Shown: positions 44,683 to 53,573, counted from the stretch's first letter. The stretch: 64,000 nt of DNA from Akkermansiaceae bacterium (GCA_024233115.1 JACKQB010000002.1:620001-684000), one strand, 5' to 3'. Numbers and translations are program-made. The notes: generated by a model not told the origin, from the letters alone.

Positions 44683-44691
44683 CAGAGAAAA

Positions 44692-45237
44692 TTAATGGTG
44701 AGCTAACAGGCGCCTGCTGACACAGTCGCGCAGCTGTTTCCGAATCCGGTGCAGAGTCACCTTCAGGCTGTTGACACTACGCGAGCTGTCCTTCGCCAGG
44801 TTGGCAAAGGGGATTTTTTGCCAGTAACGTTGCATTACCAATCCACGGTCTTCCTGCCGTAAATTGACCAGGCAATGCCGGAGGGCCCTTACTTGGTCCC
44901 TGATGACGTCGAGCTGGATATTTTCACCCGATTCATCAGCCAGAACATGCATCAGCTCTTCCGGCATGGCGGACTCTTTATTCCTTTGCGAATCCCGCCA
45001 GTGGGACAGCACCCGAAAACGAGCCAAGGTGAAGATCCACGCCTTGAAGTTGGTGTTTGGTTCAAATTTCGCCCGGTTTTTCCAGATATCCACACTGACG
45101 TCCTGAATAATGTCATCCACCTCCTGGCATCCGGGCATGAGGGAGATAATGAATGCACGCAGTACCGTCTGATGCTCGACGAAGAGTCTTACAAACTCAT
45201 CCTCTTCATCTGTGGGTTCTGTATCGACCAGTTGCAT
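44692..45237 (-). CDS. ECF-type RNA polymerase sigma factor
   Basis: 181 residues. Region 2 is clear (FVRLFVEHQTVLRAFIISLMPGCQEVDDIIQDVSVDIWKNRAKFEPNTNFKAWIFTLARFRVLSHWRD) and region 4 (LRQEDRGLVMQRYWQKIPFANLAKDSSRSVNSLKVTLHRIRKQLRDCV) follows a short linker. It resembles the sigma-70 family noted in Rhodopirellula and Verrucomicrobium. It is directly upstream of the FecR-like gene, the standard sigma/anti-sigma pair layout. Likely controls this locus and perhaps itself; no promoter match could be confirmed by eye. Confidence 0.92.
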   Translation of the reverse strand: MQLVDTEPTDEEDEFVRLFVEHQTVLRAFIISLMPGCQEVDDIIQDVSVDIWKNRAKFEPNTNFKAWIFTLARFRVLSHWRDSQRNKESAMPEELMHVLADESGENIQLDVIRDQVRALRHCLVNLRQEDRGLVMQRYWQKIPFANLAKDSSRSVNSLKVTLHRIRKQLRDCVSRRLLAHH

Positions 45238-45384
45238 TCAGAAAAATCAATTCACCTTATCTATGTCCATGCCTGGATCCTCCGCCAGACTAACCTATAC
45301 ACTGAATAAGTCCGAAGAGGGAGAAAAGGTTACAGAATAATGTATCCCCCCTGTGTTTATTTCCCGGCGGCTTGTTTTTCCGGG

Positions 45385-46449
45385 CTATGCCAGCCTCGGA
45401 TAATCGGTGTAACCCACCGGACCGTCACCGTAGAAGGTTTCTGGTTGTGGTTCGTTAAGATCTGCGCCAGTGGCGAACCTTGCTGGTAAATCCGGGTTCG
45501 CGATGATCAGCTGTCCCCAGGAAATGGCGTCGGCCTCCCCGGCTTGGATCAGGTCTTCGCCATCTTGCTGGCTGAGTTGCTGGTTGGCGATAAATGCACC
45601 ACCGAACTCTTTTTTCATCATCGGGCCCAGACGTGGCTCTTCTTTTCCTTCCCGCGCAAAAATAAATGCGATCCCACGTTCGCCTACTTCCCTGGCGACG
45701 TATCCGAACGTTGACGCTGGATCGTCATCGCCCATTCCATGGGCGTCGCATCTTGGAGCCAAGTGAAGCCCTACACGGTCCGCCCCCCAAACATCCACAC
45801 AGGCATCGACCACCTCTAACATAAGTCGCGCACGGTTTGCGAGTGAGCCTCCATAGTCATCGCTGCGTTGATTCGTGCTGCTTTGTAAAAACTGGTCCAA
45901 TAAATACCCGTTGGCCCCATGGATTTCGACGCCATCAAAGCCCGCCCGCCTGGCATTCTCTGCCCCTTTGCGGTAAGCCTCAACAATGCTGGGAATCTCA
46001 TCCCTTTCCAAGGCCCTGGGAGTCACGAACGCTTTCTTGGGACGAAGCAAACTCACAGACCCAGCTGGGGCAATCGCGCTCGGTGCCACGGGAAGCCGCC
46101 CATCGAGGTAAATAGGATCGGAAACGCGGCCAACATGCCAGAGCTGGAGAATGATCCTGCCCCCGGCGTCGTGCACGGCCTTGGTTGCCAGCTGCCAGCC
46201 TTCGACTTGCGCATCCGACCAGATACCAGGTGTGTTAGGGTAACCCACGCCCAGCGGAGTGACCGAAGTGGCCTCTGAAATGATCAGTCCCACCGATGCT
46301 CTTTGAGCGTAGTACTCGGCCATCATGGCATTGGCCACCCGGCCCTCGCTGGCCCGGCAGCGTGTTAGAGGTGCCATGATGATGCGGTTTGGAAGTTCCC
46401 ATGCCCCCATTTTCATAGGGGAAAGAAGTGGTGATTGTTGTGCGTTCAT
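45385..46449 (-). CDS. Old Yellow Enzyme family alkene reductase (NemA-like)
   Basis: FMN flavoprotein of 354 residues. Signatures: LFSPMKMG-like start (LLSPMKMGAWELPNRIIMAPLTRCRA), the substrate-binding LQLWHVGRVSDP, HGANGYLLDQFLQSSTNQRSDDYGGSL, and ISWGQLIIANPDLPARF. Typical substrates are alpha/beta-unsaturated carbonyls, nitroesters or nitroaromatics, reduced with NAD(P)H. It follows the ABC importer genes with a 27-base gap, so it may be co-transcribed, but no functional link is obvious. Confidence 0.94.
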   Translation of the reverse strand: MNAQQSPLLSPMKMGAWELPNRIIMAPLTRCRASEGRVANAMMAEYYAQRASVGLIISEATSVTPLGVGYPNTPGIWSDAQVEGWQLATKAVHDAGGRIILQLWHVGRVSDPIYLDGRLPVAPSAIAPAGSVSLLRPKKAFVTPRALERDEIPSIVEAYRKGAENARRAGFDGVEIHGANGYLLDQFLQSSTNQRSDDYGGSLANRARLMLEVVDACVDVWGADRVGLHLAPRCDAHGMGDDDPASTFGYVAREVGERGIAFIFAREGKEEPRLGPMMKKEFGGAFIANQQLSQQDGEDLIQAGEADAISWGQLIIANPDLPARFATGADLNEPQPETFYGDGPVGYTDYPRLA

Positions 46450-46476
46450 AAAAAAATTTGAGGGCAGCGGTTTGAT

Positions 46477-47130
46477 CTAGGTAAATGATGTCAGCAACGA
46501 TATTTGCCCGTCATTGAGCTCGTAGTTGAGGTCCCCGAGAAATTCCGCCTCTTCCTGACGATGGGTAATATGCAAGGTTGTCAGACTTTCCCGCTGAATC
46601 ACGTCCTTTAGTAAAACCATCATCCCCTCATGCGCCTCGCGATCCAGGCCTGTCAAGGCTTCATCAAGACACAGCAGCTTGGGTCGACCTGCAATCGCCC
46701 GCCCAATGGCCACTCGTTTTGCCTCGCCACCAGAGAGCCCCCTGGGACGACGGTCAAGTAGCTCGATGATGGACAAGGATGCCGCCAGCGACTCGACCCG
46801 CTTATTGATTTCCTCTTTTTGCCACTTCTGTAATCGTGGCCCGAATTCCAGATGCTCACGCACGGTCATGTGGGGAAAAAGCACGGTATCCTGGGGCACC
46901 AGACCGATTTGCCGTTCACCGGGACGGAGGTGGTCGATACGCTGGTCGTCAAGGGTAATACCACCTGTTTCGACTTTCCGCAGGCCACAAAGAGCCTCCA
47001 TCAAGGTTGTCTTACCCGACCCGCTGCGTCCCATCAGCACGCCGCAATGGCCGGTCGTAATGGCCAGGGAAACGTCTGAGAGACGAAACTCACCTGCACG
47101 CACGGATAGCTGGGTAATGGCAAGGGACAT
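46477..47130 (-). CDS. ABC transporter ATP-binding protein (molybdate/sulfate type)
   Basis: 217 residues with Walker A GRSGSGKTTLMEAL, Q-loop IGLVPQDTVLF, signature LSGGEAKRVAIGRAIAG, Walker B LLCLDEALTGLD and H-loop LHITHRQEEAE. Length and the RPGERQIGLVPQD segment fit the ModC/CysA/ThiQ group, without the C-terminal MOP regulatory domain. It begins 4 bases after the permease stop, completing an importer with the duplicated binding protein. Confidence 0.92.
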   Translation of the reverse strand: MSLAITQLSVRAGEFRLSDVSLAITTGHCGVLMGRSGSGKTTLMEALCGLRKVETGGITLDDQRIDHLRPGERQIGLVPQDTVLFPHMTVREHLEFGPRLQKWQKEEINKRVESLAASLSIIELLDRRPRGLSGGEAKRVAIGRAIAGRPKLLCLDEALTGLDREAHEGMMVLLKDVIQRESLTTLHITHRQEEAEFLGDLNYELNDGQISLLTSFT

Positions 47131-47134
47131 CGTG

Positions 47135-47998
47135 TTAGAGGAAGGGCGTTTTTGAACGTGTGATAAAGCGGATCAGCGAAATCAACCCGAGGGCGAGGAT
47201 GATCATCAGCAGCGATACGGCTGCGGCACCACCAAGATTGCCGATATTGATTTCCAGGAAAACGGAAGTCGCCAGCACCTCGGTCCGACCGCGGGTAGCG
47301 CCGGCAAAAACAAGGATGGGGCCAAACTCTCCTAACGCGCGCGCCCAGGCCAACACGCCTGCGGCGACCAGACCCTGCCCGGCCTGCGGCAGAGCCACAT
47401 TCCAGAACGCCCCCGAACGGTTACAGCCCAGGGTCATCGCAACCTGCTCGGAGCGATGGTCAATCTGGTCAAAGGTGTTTTTGACCACCCTGATGGCAAA
47501 GGCTGTCGCGACAGTAAACTGCGCCAAGATGATAGCCGGGATGGCAAAGGTCACCATCATCCCGTGGTCGTTTAACCACTTTTCCAGGCTGCCGCCGGCA
47601 AACGGCACCTTGTTAAACAAAATCAACAAACTCAGACCCACGACCAACGGCGGCAGCACAATGGGGATATCGAGGACGGCATCGATCACTGCACGTCCCG
47701 GGAAGCGGAAACGGGAAAGCAGATAACCAATCGGCACAGCGCACAGTATGGAAAGGATGGCACTCACTGAACAGGTGAGAAAGGTTAACCGGATGGATGC
47801 GTGAATATCCGGGTTATACCACATACCCAACAGGTCTTGCCACTCAATCGCGGTCATGTTAGCGAGCACAAGAGCCGTGATCAGGCAGGTGTAACAGAGT
47901 GCGAGTCCGCCGATTCCGAGGAAAAACGGAATATCGCTCGGAATGCGTCCGGGCCCGCTCACGGACGTATCCTCTTTCCGGCCATCGTCACTACTCAT
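47135..47998 (-). CDS. ABC transporter permease (ModB/CysW type)
   Basis: 287 residues from ATG 47998; this start overlaps the end of the binding-protein gene by 8 bases (ATGAGTAG), a coupling pattern. Six hydrophobic helices and the EAA-like loop (EQVAMTLGCNRSGAFWNVALPQAGQGLVAAGVLAWARALGEFGPILVFAG) typical of molybdate/sulfate permeases. A longer frame to 48145 exists but overlaps the previous gene heavily. Forms the channel with the adjacent ATPase. Confidence 0.93.
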   Translation of the reverse strand: MSSDDGRKEDTSVSGPGRIPSDIPFFLGIGGLALCYTCLITALVLANMTAIEWQDLLGMWYNPDIHASIRLTFLTCSVSAILSILCAVPIGYLLSRFRFPGRAVIDAVLDIPIVLPPLVVGLSLLILFNKVPFAGGSLEKWLNDHGMMVTFAIPAIILAQFTVATAFAIRVVKNTFDQIDHRSEQVAMTLGCNRSGAFWNVALPQAGQGLVAAGVLAWARALGEFGPILVFAGATRGRTEVLATSVFLEINIGNLGGAAAVSLLMIILALGLISLIRFITRSKTPFL

Positions 47999-49502
47999 CG
48001 GTCCATTCTCTTTTGATAAATTTGAAACCCAATTGCTCAAAGCGGCTCCTGGCATCATCATGAGTGATAAAATCGCGCAGACGAAGCACCATCTGCGGAT
48101 AAGGTGTATCATGGGCCACGACAAACGGCTGATGGGCGATGGCATCGGGCTGACGTAAGCGGATGATCTTACAGTCCGCCATCATTCCGGGACTTGCCAT
48201 GGCATTACTGAGGTAGATCAAAGCCGCATCAAGCGCACCGCTCTGCATCTGGTTTGCCAGTTCCTCGCCCTTACTGGCCAGGACGACCACATTGCCGCTG
48301 TCGTGCAGTTCATCCCAGCACCCATAACGCATCATCATATCCATGGTAAGCTTGCCCAAAGCACTTTTCCCGGCATCGGCCAGCCCCACCCTGAGACCAA
48401 TTTTTGAAAGGTCGTCGAGCTTCTTCAAGCCTCTTGGATTCCCCTTCGGGACAAGCATGACTATCTCGTTGGAAGTGATGATCATCCCCGGGCCAAACCT
48501 ATCCTTCACATCACTGAGAAACGTCGAATCGCATGGAAAATAGGCCGACGGCATCGCTCCAGCATCGTTCTCGTTCATCCTGGCAAGCAGGGTGCCACAA
48601 CCATCAAAAACGGTTTTGATCCTGCACCCTTCCCGTTGTTCAAACAGTCTGAGCCGGTCTTCGATCGCAGGTCGAAGCATCGAGCCTGCAAACAGGGTCA
48701 ACACCGGCGCGTCTGTCCAGCTATCGGCAACGGCGGGCACCGTGAAACCCATCTTTTCAAAGACATCCCGGCCTCTCCCCGTCGCTGCCAGATAACGCAT
48801 GAAGTGCAGGGCGGCAGGAACCTCCGCTCCTCTGAGGATACCCGCTGTCGCGCAACGGGGGATGTCTTCAAAAACAGGTACACGCACAAGCTCGACATCC
48901 TTGAACTGCGACGCAACCGCATCCCAGGCCAAACCGGCATCCACCGCGCCGGTCGCGACGTCTTCAACGACGTTGTTCACCGTTGGTTTGGTAACGAGGA
49001 TCTGGGGGCTGATCCTTTCCCAGTCGCCTGATTCCATGAGCACACGCCTCACAAAGCTACCGATGGCTGCCGTTGGTTCACCCACGCTGATTCTGACGCC
49101 GCGCCGCGCCAGATCATCCATCGACCGGATATTCCTCGGGTTCCCTTTTCTCACCACCACCACCGCACGCAGGCGGGCAAGATCCGTCGACTCCAGCACC
49201 AGGCCTTCGGCCTTCATGGGCCCGATGTATGACGAATCCGCGGGAATATACAGATCCCCACCCGACACCTTGATCTGCGACGCGAGCACTCCCGAGCCCG
49301 CAAAATTCAACCGGATCCGGGTGCCGTATTCCATTTCATACTGACGGGCAATTTCCCGCACCGGCTTCTGCAGGGCTGCCGCACAATGCACGGTCAGCAC
49401 CTCCGCACTGCTCTCAACCGGCTTGCCATGTCGACTCAAAATGAAGACCAGCACCCCCAGGGTGACCAACAACAAGCCAAGAATATAAAATGGTTTCTTC
49501 AT
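47991..49502 (-). CDS. Molybdate-type ABC binding protein with two tandem ModA-like domains
   Basis: 503 residues from ATG 49502, with an N-terminal signal anchor (FYILGLLLVTLGVLVFIL). Two ModA-like periplasmic-binding domains follow: one from about 38 to 265 (VHCAAALQKPVREIARQYEMEYGTRIRLNFAGSGVLASQIKVSGGDLYIPAD) and one from about 270 to 500 (LTLFAGSMLRPAIEDRLRLFEQREGCRIKTVFDGCGTLLARM...CDSTFLSDVKD). The first keeps the GSG substrate-binding loop; the second reads GCGTL. ModA proteins are normally single-domain, so this is a duplication. The anion may be molybdate, tungstate or another oxyanion. Confidence 0.88.
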   Translation of the reverse strand: MKKPFYILGLLLVTLGVLVFILSRHGKPVESSAEVLTVHCAAALQKPVREIARQYEMEYGTRIRLNFAGSGVLASQIKVSGGDLYIPADSSYIGPMKAEGLVLESTDLARLRAVVVVRKGNPRNIRSMDDLARRGVRISVGEPTAAIGSFVRRVLMESGDWERISPQILVTKPTVNNVVEDVATGAVDAGLAWDAVASQFKDVELVRVPVFEDIPRCATAGILRGAEVPAALHFMRYLAATGRGRDVFEKMGFTVPAVADSWTDAPVLTLFAGSMLRPAIEDRLRLFEQREGCRIKTVFDGCGTLLARMNENDAGAMPSAYFPCDSTFLSDVKDRFGPGMIITSNEIVMLVPKGNPRGLKKLDDLSKIGLRVGLADAGKSALGKLTMDMMMRYGCWDELHDSGNVVVLASKGEELANQMQSGALDAALIYLSNAMASPGMMADCKIIRLRQPDAIAHQPFVVAHDTPYPQMVLRLRDFITHDDARSRFEQLGFKFIKREWTDE

Positions 49503-49560
49503 CACCAAAGGTCCGGTTGGAAGCTCCTAAAAAGGTGACCAAGCCCAACGACACACGCAG

Positions 49561-50703
49561 CTACTTGACGGGCACCTTGTCCGCTTTGGGCTGCAACAAA
49601 TCACTGGCCACAGCATCGGCAAAGGCACCCACCACGCCACGGTATTGAATGACGCCTTCCTGGTCGACCACCATGCAATGAGGCCACGAACCGATCCGGT
49701 AGTGCTTGGCAATCTCCTGATTCGGGTCGGAAAAATTCCTCCATGTGACAATCCTGTCGGCTTCCAGCGACCTGAGGTTGGTCAATGAATCACGGTTCAC
49801 ACCGAGTATGAGAAATGCCTGGGACGCCTTGCTGGCAGCGCTTTTCCGGAGTAGCTCCAATGACCTTGAAGCATCCGGATCCCAGCTCGACCAGAAGACG
49901 AGCATGACCACCTTGCCCCGGAAATCGCTCAGCTTCAGTGGCCGGTTCCCCGAGTCGACGCCAACAATGTCGGGAGCGGTGCGCCCTTTGGAGAGGTTGT
50001 TGATTTTGAAAAGCTCATCACGCGCGATGTCCGCCACGGTAACATTACCCACCTTGACATCGGCACTCTTGATCACAGCCTCCCTGATATTCTTGATCCG
50101 TTGCTCCATGATACGCGGATCATCACCCAGGCTTCCCAGCATGATGGAGGCAGCCAAAGCCGCCTGCCCCTGCACCTTGGGGTCCGGGTTGTTTTTTTGG
50201 ATTTTCTCAAGTAATTTCATCCCCCGTGATTTAAGCGGAATACTGCCAGGTGCAGGCACCTCACCCGAGTCATTGAGATGAACCATGGCGATGCAAAAAC
50301 GTCCCACCAAGGGACTGTTCACGTGATGTTCCTCCACAGCATTGAGAAGAGCCCTTTGGGACTCGGGTTTCAACGACGGGTTCCCCTCTTCATCGATACC
50401 CTGGTCGTTTTCAAGCAACCACGCGCCATACTTCAATGTCCAGTCATGGGCCAGATCCCTCGCTAACAACTTCTTCAACTTTGTGGCATACTCTGTGGGA
50501 TCAGGTCGTTTTTTGACAATCATATCCAAGGCACGTGCGTCGGGTGCCAGTCGCATCTCGGTGAGCCAAAGTCGGTGCAAACGGTCGTATTCCTGGATAA
50601 TGGCGGAAGCCTCGGCATCGGTAGCCGCTGGTGCAGTTTGCACAAACGACATCAGACTAACCAGGACTGCCAGACTGGCAAAGCGGATGGTGTTCAATCT
50701 CAT
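49561..50703 (-). CDS. Secreted TlpA/AhpC-like thioredoxin-fold protein lacking CxxC
   Basis: 380 residues with a signal peptide (SLAVLVSLMSFVQTAPAA). Residues 25-230 are helical and not recognised. Residues 235-375 form a thioredoxin-like domain of the TlpA/AhpC-TSA type: GRTAPDIVGVDSGNRPLKLSDFRGKVVMLVFW, SWPHCMVVDQEGVIQYRG. The active-site segment reads W271-S-S-W274-D275-P-D-A278, where the usual Cys residues at 275 and 278 are Asp and Ala, so thiol redox chemistry is not expected. It may be a binding protein. Lies upstream of the ABC importer genes on the same strand. Confidence 0.85.
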   Translation of the reverse strand: MRLNTIRFASLAVLVSLMSFVQTAPAATDAEASAIIQEYDRLHRLWLTEMRLAPDARALDMIVKKRPDPTEYATKLKKLLARDLAHDWTLKYGAWLLENDQGIDEEGNPSLKPESQRALLNAVEEHHVNSPLVGRFCIAMVHLNDSGEVPAPGSIPLKSRGMKLLEKIQKNNPDPKVQGQAALAASIMLGSLGDDPRIMEQRIKNIREAVIKSADVKVGNVTVADIARDELFKINNLSKGRTAPDIVGVDSGNRPLKLSDFRGKVVMLVFWSSWDPDASRSLELLRKSAASKASQAFLILGVNRDSLTNLRSLEADRIVTWRNFSDPNQEIAKHYRIGSWPHCMVVDQEGVIQYRGVVGAFADAVASDLLQPKADKVPVK

Positions 50704-50756
50704 AGGGGGTTCAAGATATCAGGGTTCGCCATCTGATCAAGGGCAAGAACCGAGAG

Positions 50757-51278
50757 CTACCGTGGATCCATCATCGCTTGCAATTCCCGCTGGAATGCCA
50801 GGATATCAGGCTCCGTGGGACGATACCCCGCGGTATCCGGATCAACCCCAAGCCTGCCGGCCTCATCCACATACCACCCCCCCCCCTGCCCGTCGGAAAA
50901 GGTGACCCGACCACTGGCCATCACACCAGGACGTGCAATCTCATCGATCGTGACGGTGACTTTGGCCACGGCTCCGTTTTCAGTAGCCGGGGGTATGATT
51001 TCCAGATCGTCTTCTGTCAATGTGTCAACCTCGCTGGCATCGGGTGCGTTTTTTGCCGCTTCCGCAGCCACAGCCGCTTCTGCCTCGGCGGCCTCCTGCG
51101 CAAGGTTCCTGATTTCCACCCCAAGATCAAGCACCAGAAAACGCGTGTCCATGTAGGTGAGTCGTATCCCCATCTCATCTTCCATACGCTTCTGGATATC
51201 GGCAAGCTGGGCGCCATCGGCGGCCCACTGCGTGATTGAGCTGACCTGGTCATCGGTAAGTTTTTTGGCATCAAACAT
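50757..51278 (-). CDS. Conserved hypothetical protein, about 173 aa
   Basis: From ATG 51278 (MFDAKKLTDDQVSSITQWAADGAQLADIQKRMEDEMGI). The N-terminal 60 residues look like a small helical domain with helix-turn-helix character, followed by an Ala/Glu-rich coiled stretch (AQEAAEAEAAVAAEAAKNA) and a beta-rich end (VAKVTVTIDEIARPGVMASGRVTFSDGQGGGWYVDEAGRLG). It was not recognised as a named family. The frame also opens at 51371, but the N-terminal part there is not plausible. It lies upstream of the TlpA-like gene. Confidence 0.7.
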   Translation of the reverse strand: MFDAKKLTDDQVSSITQWAADGAQLADIQKRMEDEMGIRLTYMDTRFLVLDLGVEIRNLAQEAAEAEAAVAAEAAKNAPDASEVDTLTEDDLEIIPPATENGAVAKVTVTIDEIARPGVMASGRVTFSDGQGGGWYVDEAGRLGVDPDTAGYRPTEPDILAFQRELQAMMDPR

Positions 51279-51413
51279 AGTGTCGCGCTTATTTAAGACG
51301 GCTACGCGCGTGATGCAAGACAATGAAGCATTGTTTTGAACGCCCATTGTCCGCAGACAACGCATATACACTTTATGCTCTTTATGCTTCTATACGCAAA
51401 GGTCACATCTTCG

Positions 51414-52214
51414 TCATGCTGTCTTATTCTGGATTTCGTGGTTCACTGAAGTTAATTGGATTGGCATCTTTTTCAACAAACTCTGTAAACAGCACACAAT
51501 ATCGTTTAACAAGGGAGCATACTCATGTGAATGCAATCCTAACAACTTAACACGACCTTTATACACTGCATCATGAAAGCAACAACCCGGGATCTCTAAT
51601 CCGCCAAGCCGAATTAACATTTTTGCAGCACCGTTAGAATCACGCAGAGAAGCAAAGGCAGGGAAAGGACTAGAAAAACAGCTTGTAAACGCCCATACCA
51701 TTGCAGGCATCAATAAGGAAAAAATCCTTTCGGATCTTATATCTGGATTCATATACCACCCTGAGACTTCAAAATAAACTCTGCTTTCAGGCTCAATTGC
51801 ACGAACGAATTCAATAATTTTATCTGTCTCACTTTTTTTGCTAGAACGCTCTAGAATATCCGAACAGAACCATTCAGCCTTTTCATTCTTAAATTGATGC
51901 GCGGTACCGCGAATACTTCCAACCAGTAGATTGCCTCTTCTCAGCAGGAAATGAATAGATCGACGATCTACACCTTCGAGGTTTTCCAGTGTGGGATGCT
52001 GGAAGCCACATCGATCCACTACTCCTCGGTCAAGGTATGAAGTCAGCCTGCCTTTCGCAGCAGCTCGGATCGCATGCAAGCCCGCAAAAGGCTCATAAAC
52101 GCACAAGCCAAGTAAATCAGTTGGCATATGTGGGATGTGATACGCTGGACCACAAACCACACTCCATTCATAGCCTCGCTCAGAGAGAGACTCGAGTTGA
52201 CGAATAAACTTCAT
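51414..52214 (-). CDS. GNAT-like N-acyltransferase/acyl-HSL-synthase-type protein (putative)
   Basis: 266 residues without signal peptide. The arrangement recalls GNAT-fold acyl-transferases such as LuxI or N-acyl amino acid synthases: a segment D83-R-R-S-I-H-F-L-L-R-R with following GNLLVGSIRGT, then FEVSGWYMNPDIRSERIFSLL near 148-168 and SLRDSNGAAKMLIRLGGLEIPG near 189-210. The last block matches the motif where acyl-CoA or ACP binds. It is AT-rich compared with its surroundings. The start ATG at 52214 overlaps the last base of the upstream gene (TAATG), so the two are coupled. Substrate unknown; assignment rests on pattern only. Confidence 0.65.
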   Translation of the reverse strand: MKFIRQLESLSERGYEWSVVCGPAYHIPHMPTDLLGLCVYEPFAGLHAIRAAAKGRLTSYLDRGVVDRCGFQHPTLENLEGVDRRSIHFLLRRGNLLVGSIRGTAHQFKNEKAEWFCSDILERSSKKSETDKIIEFVRAIEPESRVYFEVSGWYMNPDIRSERIFSLLMPAMVWAFTSCFSSPFPAFASLRDSNGAAKMLIRLGGLEIPGCCFHDAVYKGRVKLLGLHSHEYAPLLNDIVCCLQSLLKKMPIQLTSVNHEIQNKTA

Positions 52215-52969
52215 TAGTAGGCGACCAATTCCTCCAAATCTGCATATTCACCATTCTCACTTCGTTCAATTGATGAGGTGGCATCGAAATACTTGGAAGT
52301 GAGCGGATCACTGGCAATCGCCCACCCTGCCATACGTAAGTACATGATCGCCCCAATGTTGGCGCCCTCAGTCAAGTGCACTAAATCCTCTTCCTTAAGC
52401 GGAGCAGATTCAAGCGCTTCGACTATCTCGGCACCATGTGGAAGGATCTCATGAAAATGGATAGTAAGAAACCTTGTGTTTGATTTATTGAGATAAGGTG
52501 CATTATCAAGTAAACGATGCCCTAAATCTCCCGCGCCAGCCCCCAAGTTTTCCAATACCATTGCTGCGCCCAAGCGAACAAACGGGCGATGCTCTACGAT
52601 TTGGTCCATGTATGCCCACCACAGACTGACATCCAGTGTGCAGGGGAGTGGCTTGACATTCATCCGCTCCAAATCCACTTCTGCGACTTTGTAATGGGGC
52701 TCCTCTTCAAGGGCAAATTTAAACAAAAAGTTTCTCAACCGGTTCTTACCACTTAACTGCGGGTGGCCTGCGACTTTAAAAAATGATCGCTGCACTCCCT
52801 TTGTCAGGTGATATTGAAACGAAAGGTATTTAATATACATTTCCTGCGTAAGCCCCCCATTTTCCTCTACTTTTTTGAGCATACCTGCAAAGGTGGCCTT
52901 CGCTTTCTCGACTACGGCTAACGTGTCAGATAAGTCGGTTCGTTCTTTGATGTTCGTTTCGTTGTTCAT
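52214..52969 (-). CDS. Heme-oxygenase-like (TenA/HDO-type) iron-containing protein
   Basis: 251-residue all-helical protein resembling the heme-oxygenase-like diiron oxidase group (iron-containing redox enzyme family). Possible metal ligands are seen in helix pairs: E88-E-E-P-H92 near 88-92, E140 in MVLENLGAGAGDLG, and H171-F-H-E174-I-L-P-H178. These enzymes include UndA and related N-oxygenases and cleavage enzymes in natural product pathways. No heme-binding His pattern typical of true heme oxygenases is obvious. AT-rich like its partner; coupled to the acyltransferase-like gene by TAATG overlap. Confidence 0.7.
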   Translation of the reverse strand: MNNETNIKERTDLSDTLAVVEKAKATFAGMLKKVEENGGLTQEMYIKYLSFQYHLTKGVQRSFFKVAGHPQLSGKNRLRNFLFKFALEEEPHYKVAEVDLERMNVKPLPCTLDVSLWWAYMDQIVEHRPFVRLGAAMVLENLGAGAGDLGHRLLDNAPYLNKSNTRFLTIHFHEILPHGAEIVEALESAPLKEEDLVHLTEGANIGAIMYLRMAGWAIASDPLTSKYFDATSSIERSENGEYADLEELVAY

Positions 52970-53573
52970 TGCTTGTTTCTTAGTTGTTTCTGTGGGGTGT
53001 TATGATGTCGTTGTTATTGGGTATTTTTGACACACCATCTCAAAACACATGGGTTTTTATACCGATCTGGCGAAAGGCTCAGAAGGATGTCATAACCCTA
53101 TTCGCAATTAACATCCCCAGGTTACACATCAAAAAGCATATTATGTAGATTGTGCCTTACCCTCCCCATTTCGTTCCTGGTTGAGACAAAAAAGCATTCA
53201 AAACAGGAATGCTCTCGACACTTGCAAATTCTGCGGCGTCATGATGAGTTCCATGATCCCGGAGAGCACCTTCTCCAACATACCATCGCAGGACAGTCCC
53301 TTTGTTTCTCTATAAAAGGTCTGCCCCTTAATTTATGACCCCTTAATTTATGATTTGTGATGGGGGGTTGCTGTGGCGTGTGGCTTACGCCTCTGGATTC
53401 TGTAGCTGCGGGCGGGAAACCCACTCTCCCCTGGAGCGCGGTTTTCCCTAACCGTCACCCCAACCGGTGCTTGCTCAACCCGCCTATTTCATGAAGCGTT
53501 CCGGATGGCTGCGGTTATGGGTACTTTGGTATTTTGGTATTGGGCTATTAAAAAAAAGCACTATATTCGCGCC
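52970..53573. other. AT-rich intergenic region upstream of the HDO/GNAT pair and alr
   Basis: About 600 bases, AT-richer than most of the window, lying between the divergent HDO/GNAT unit and alr. No convincing gene. It contains a 15-bp tandem repeat (below). Promoters for both units are expected here, but no confident consensus was found. Confidence 0.5.
53324..53353. repeat. 15-bp tandem repeat
   Basis: CCCCTTAATTTATGA occurs twice in direct succession in the AT-rich gap upstream of alr. Confidence 0.85.
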
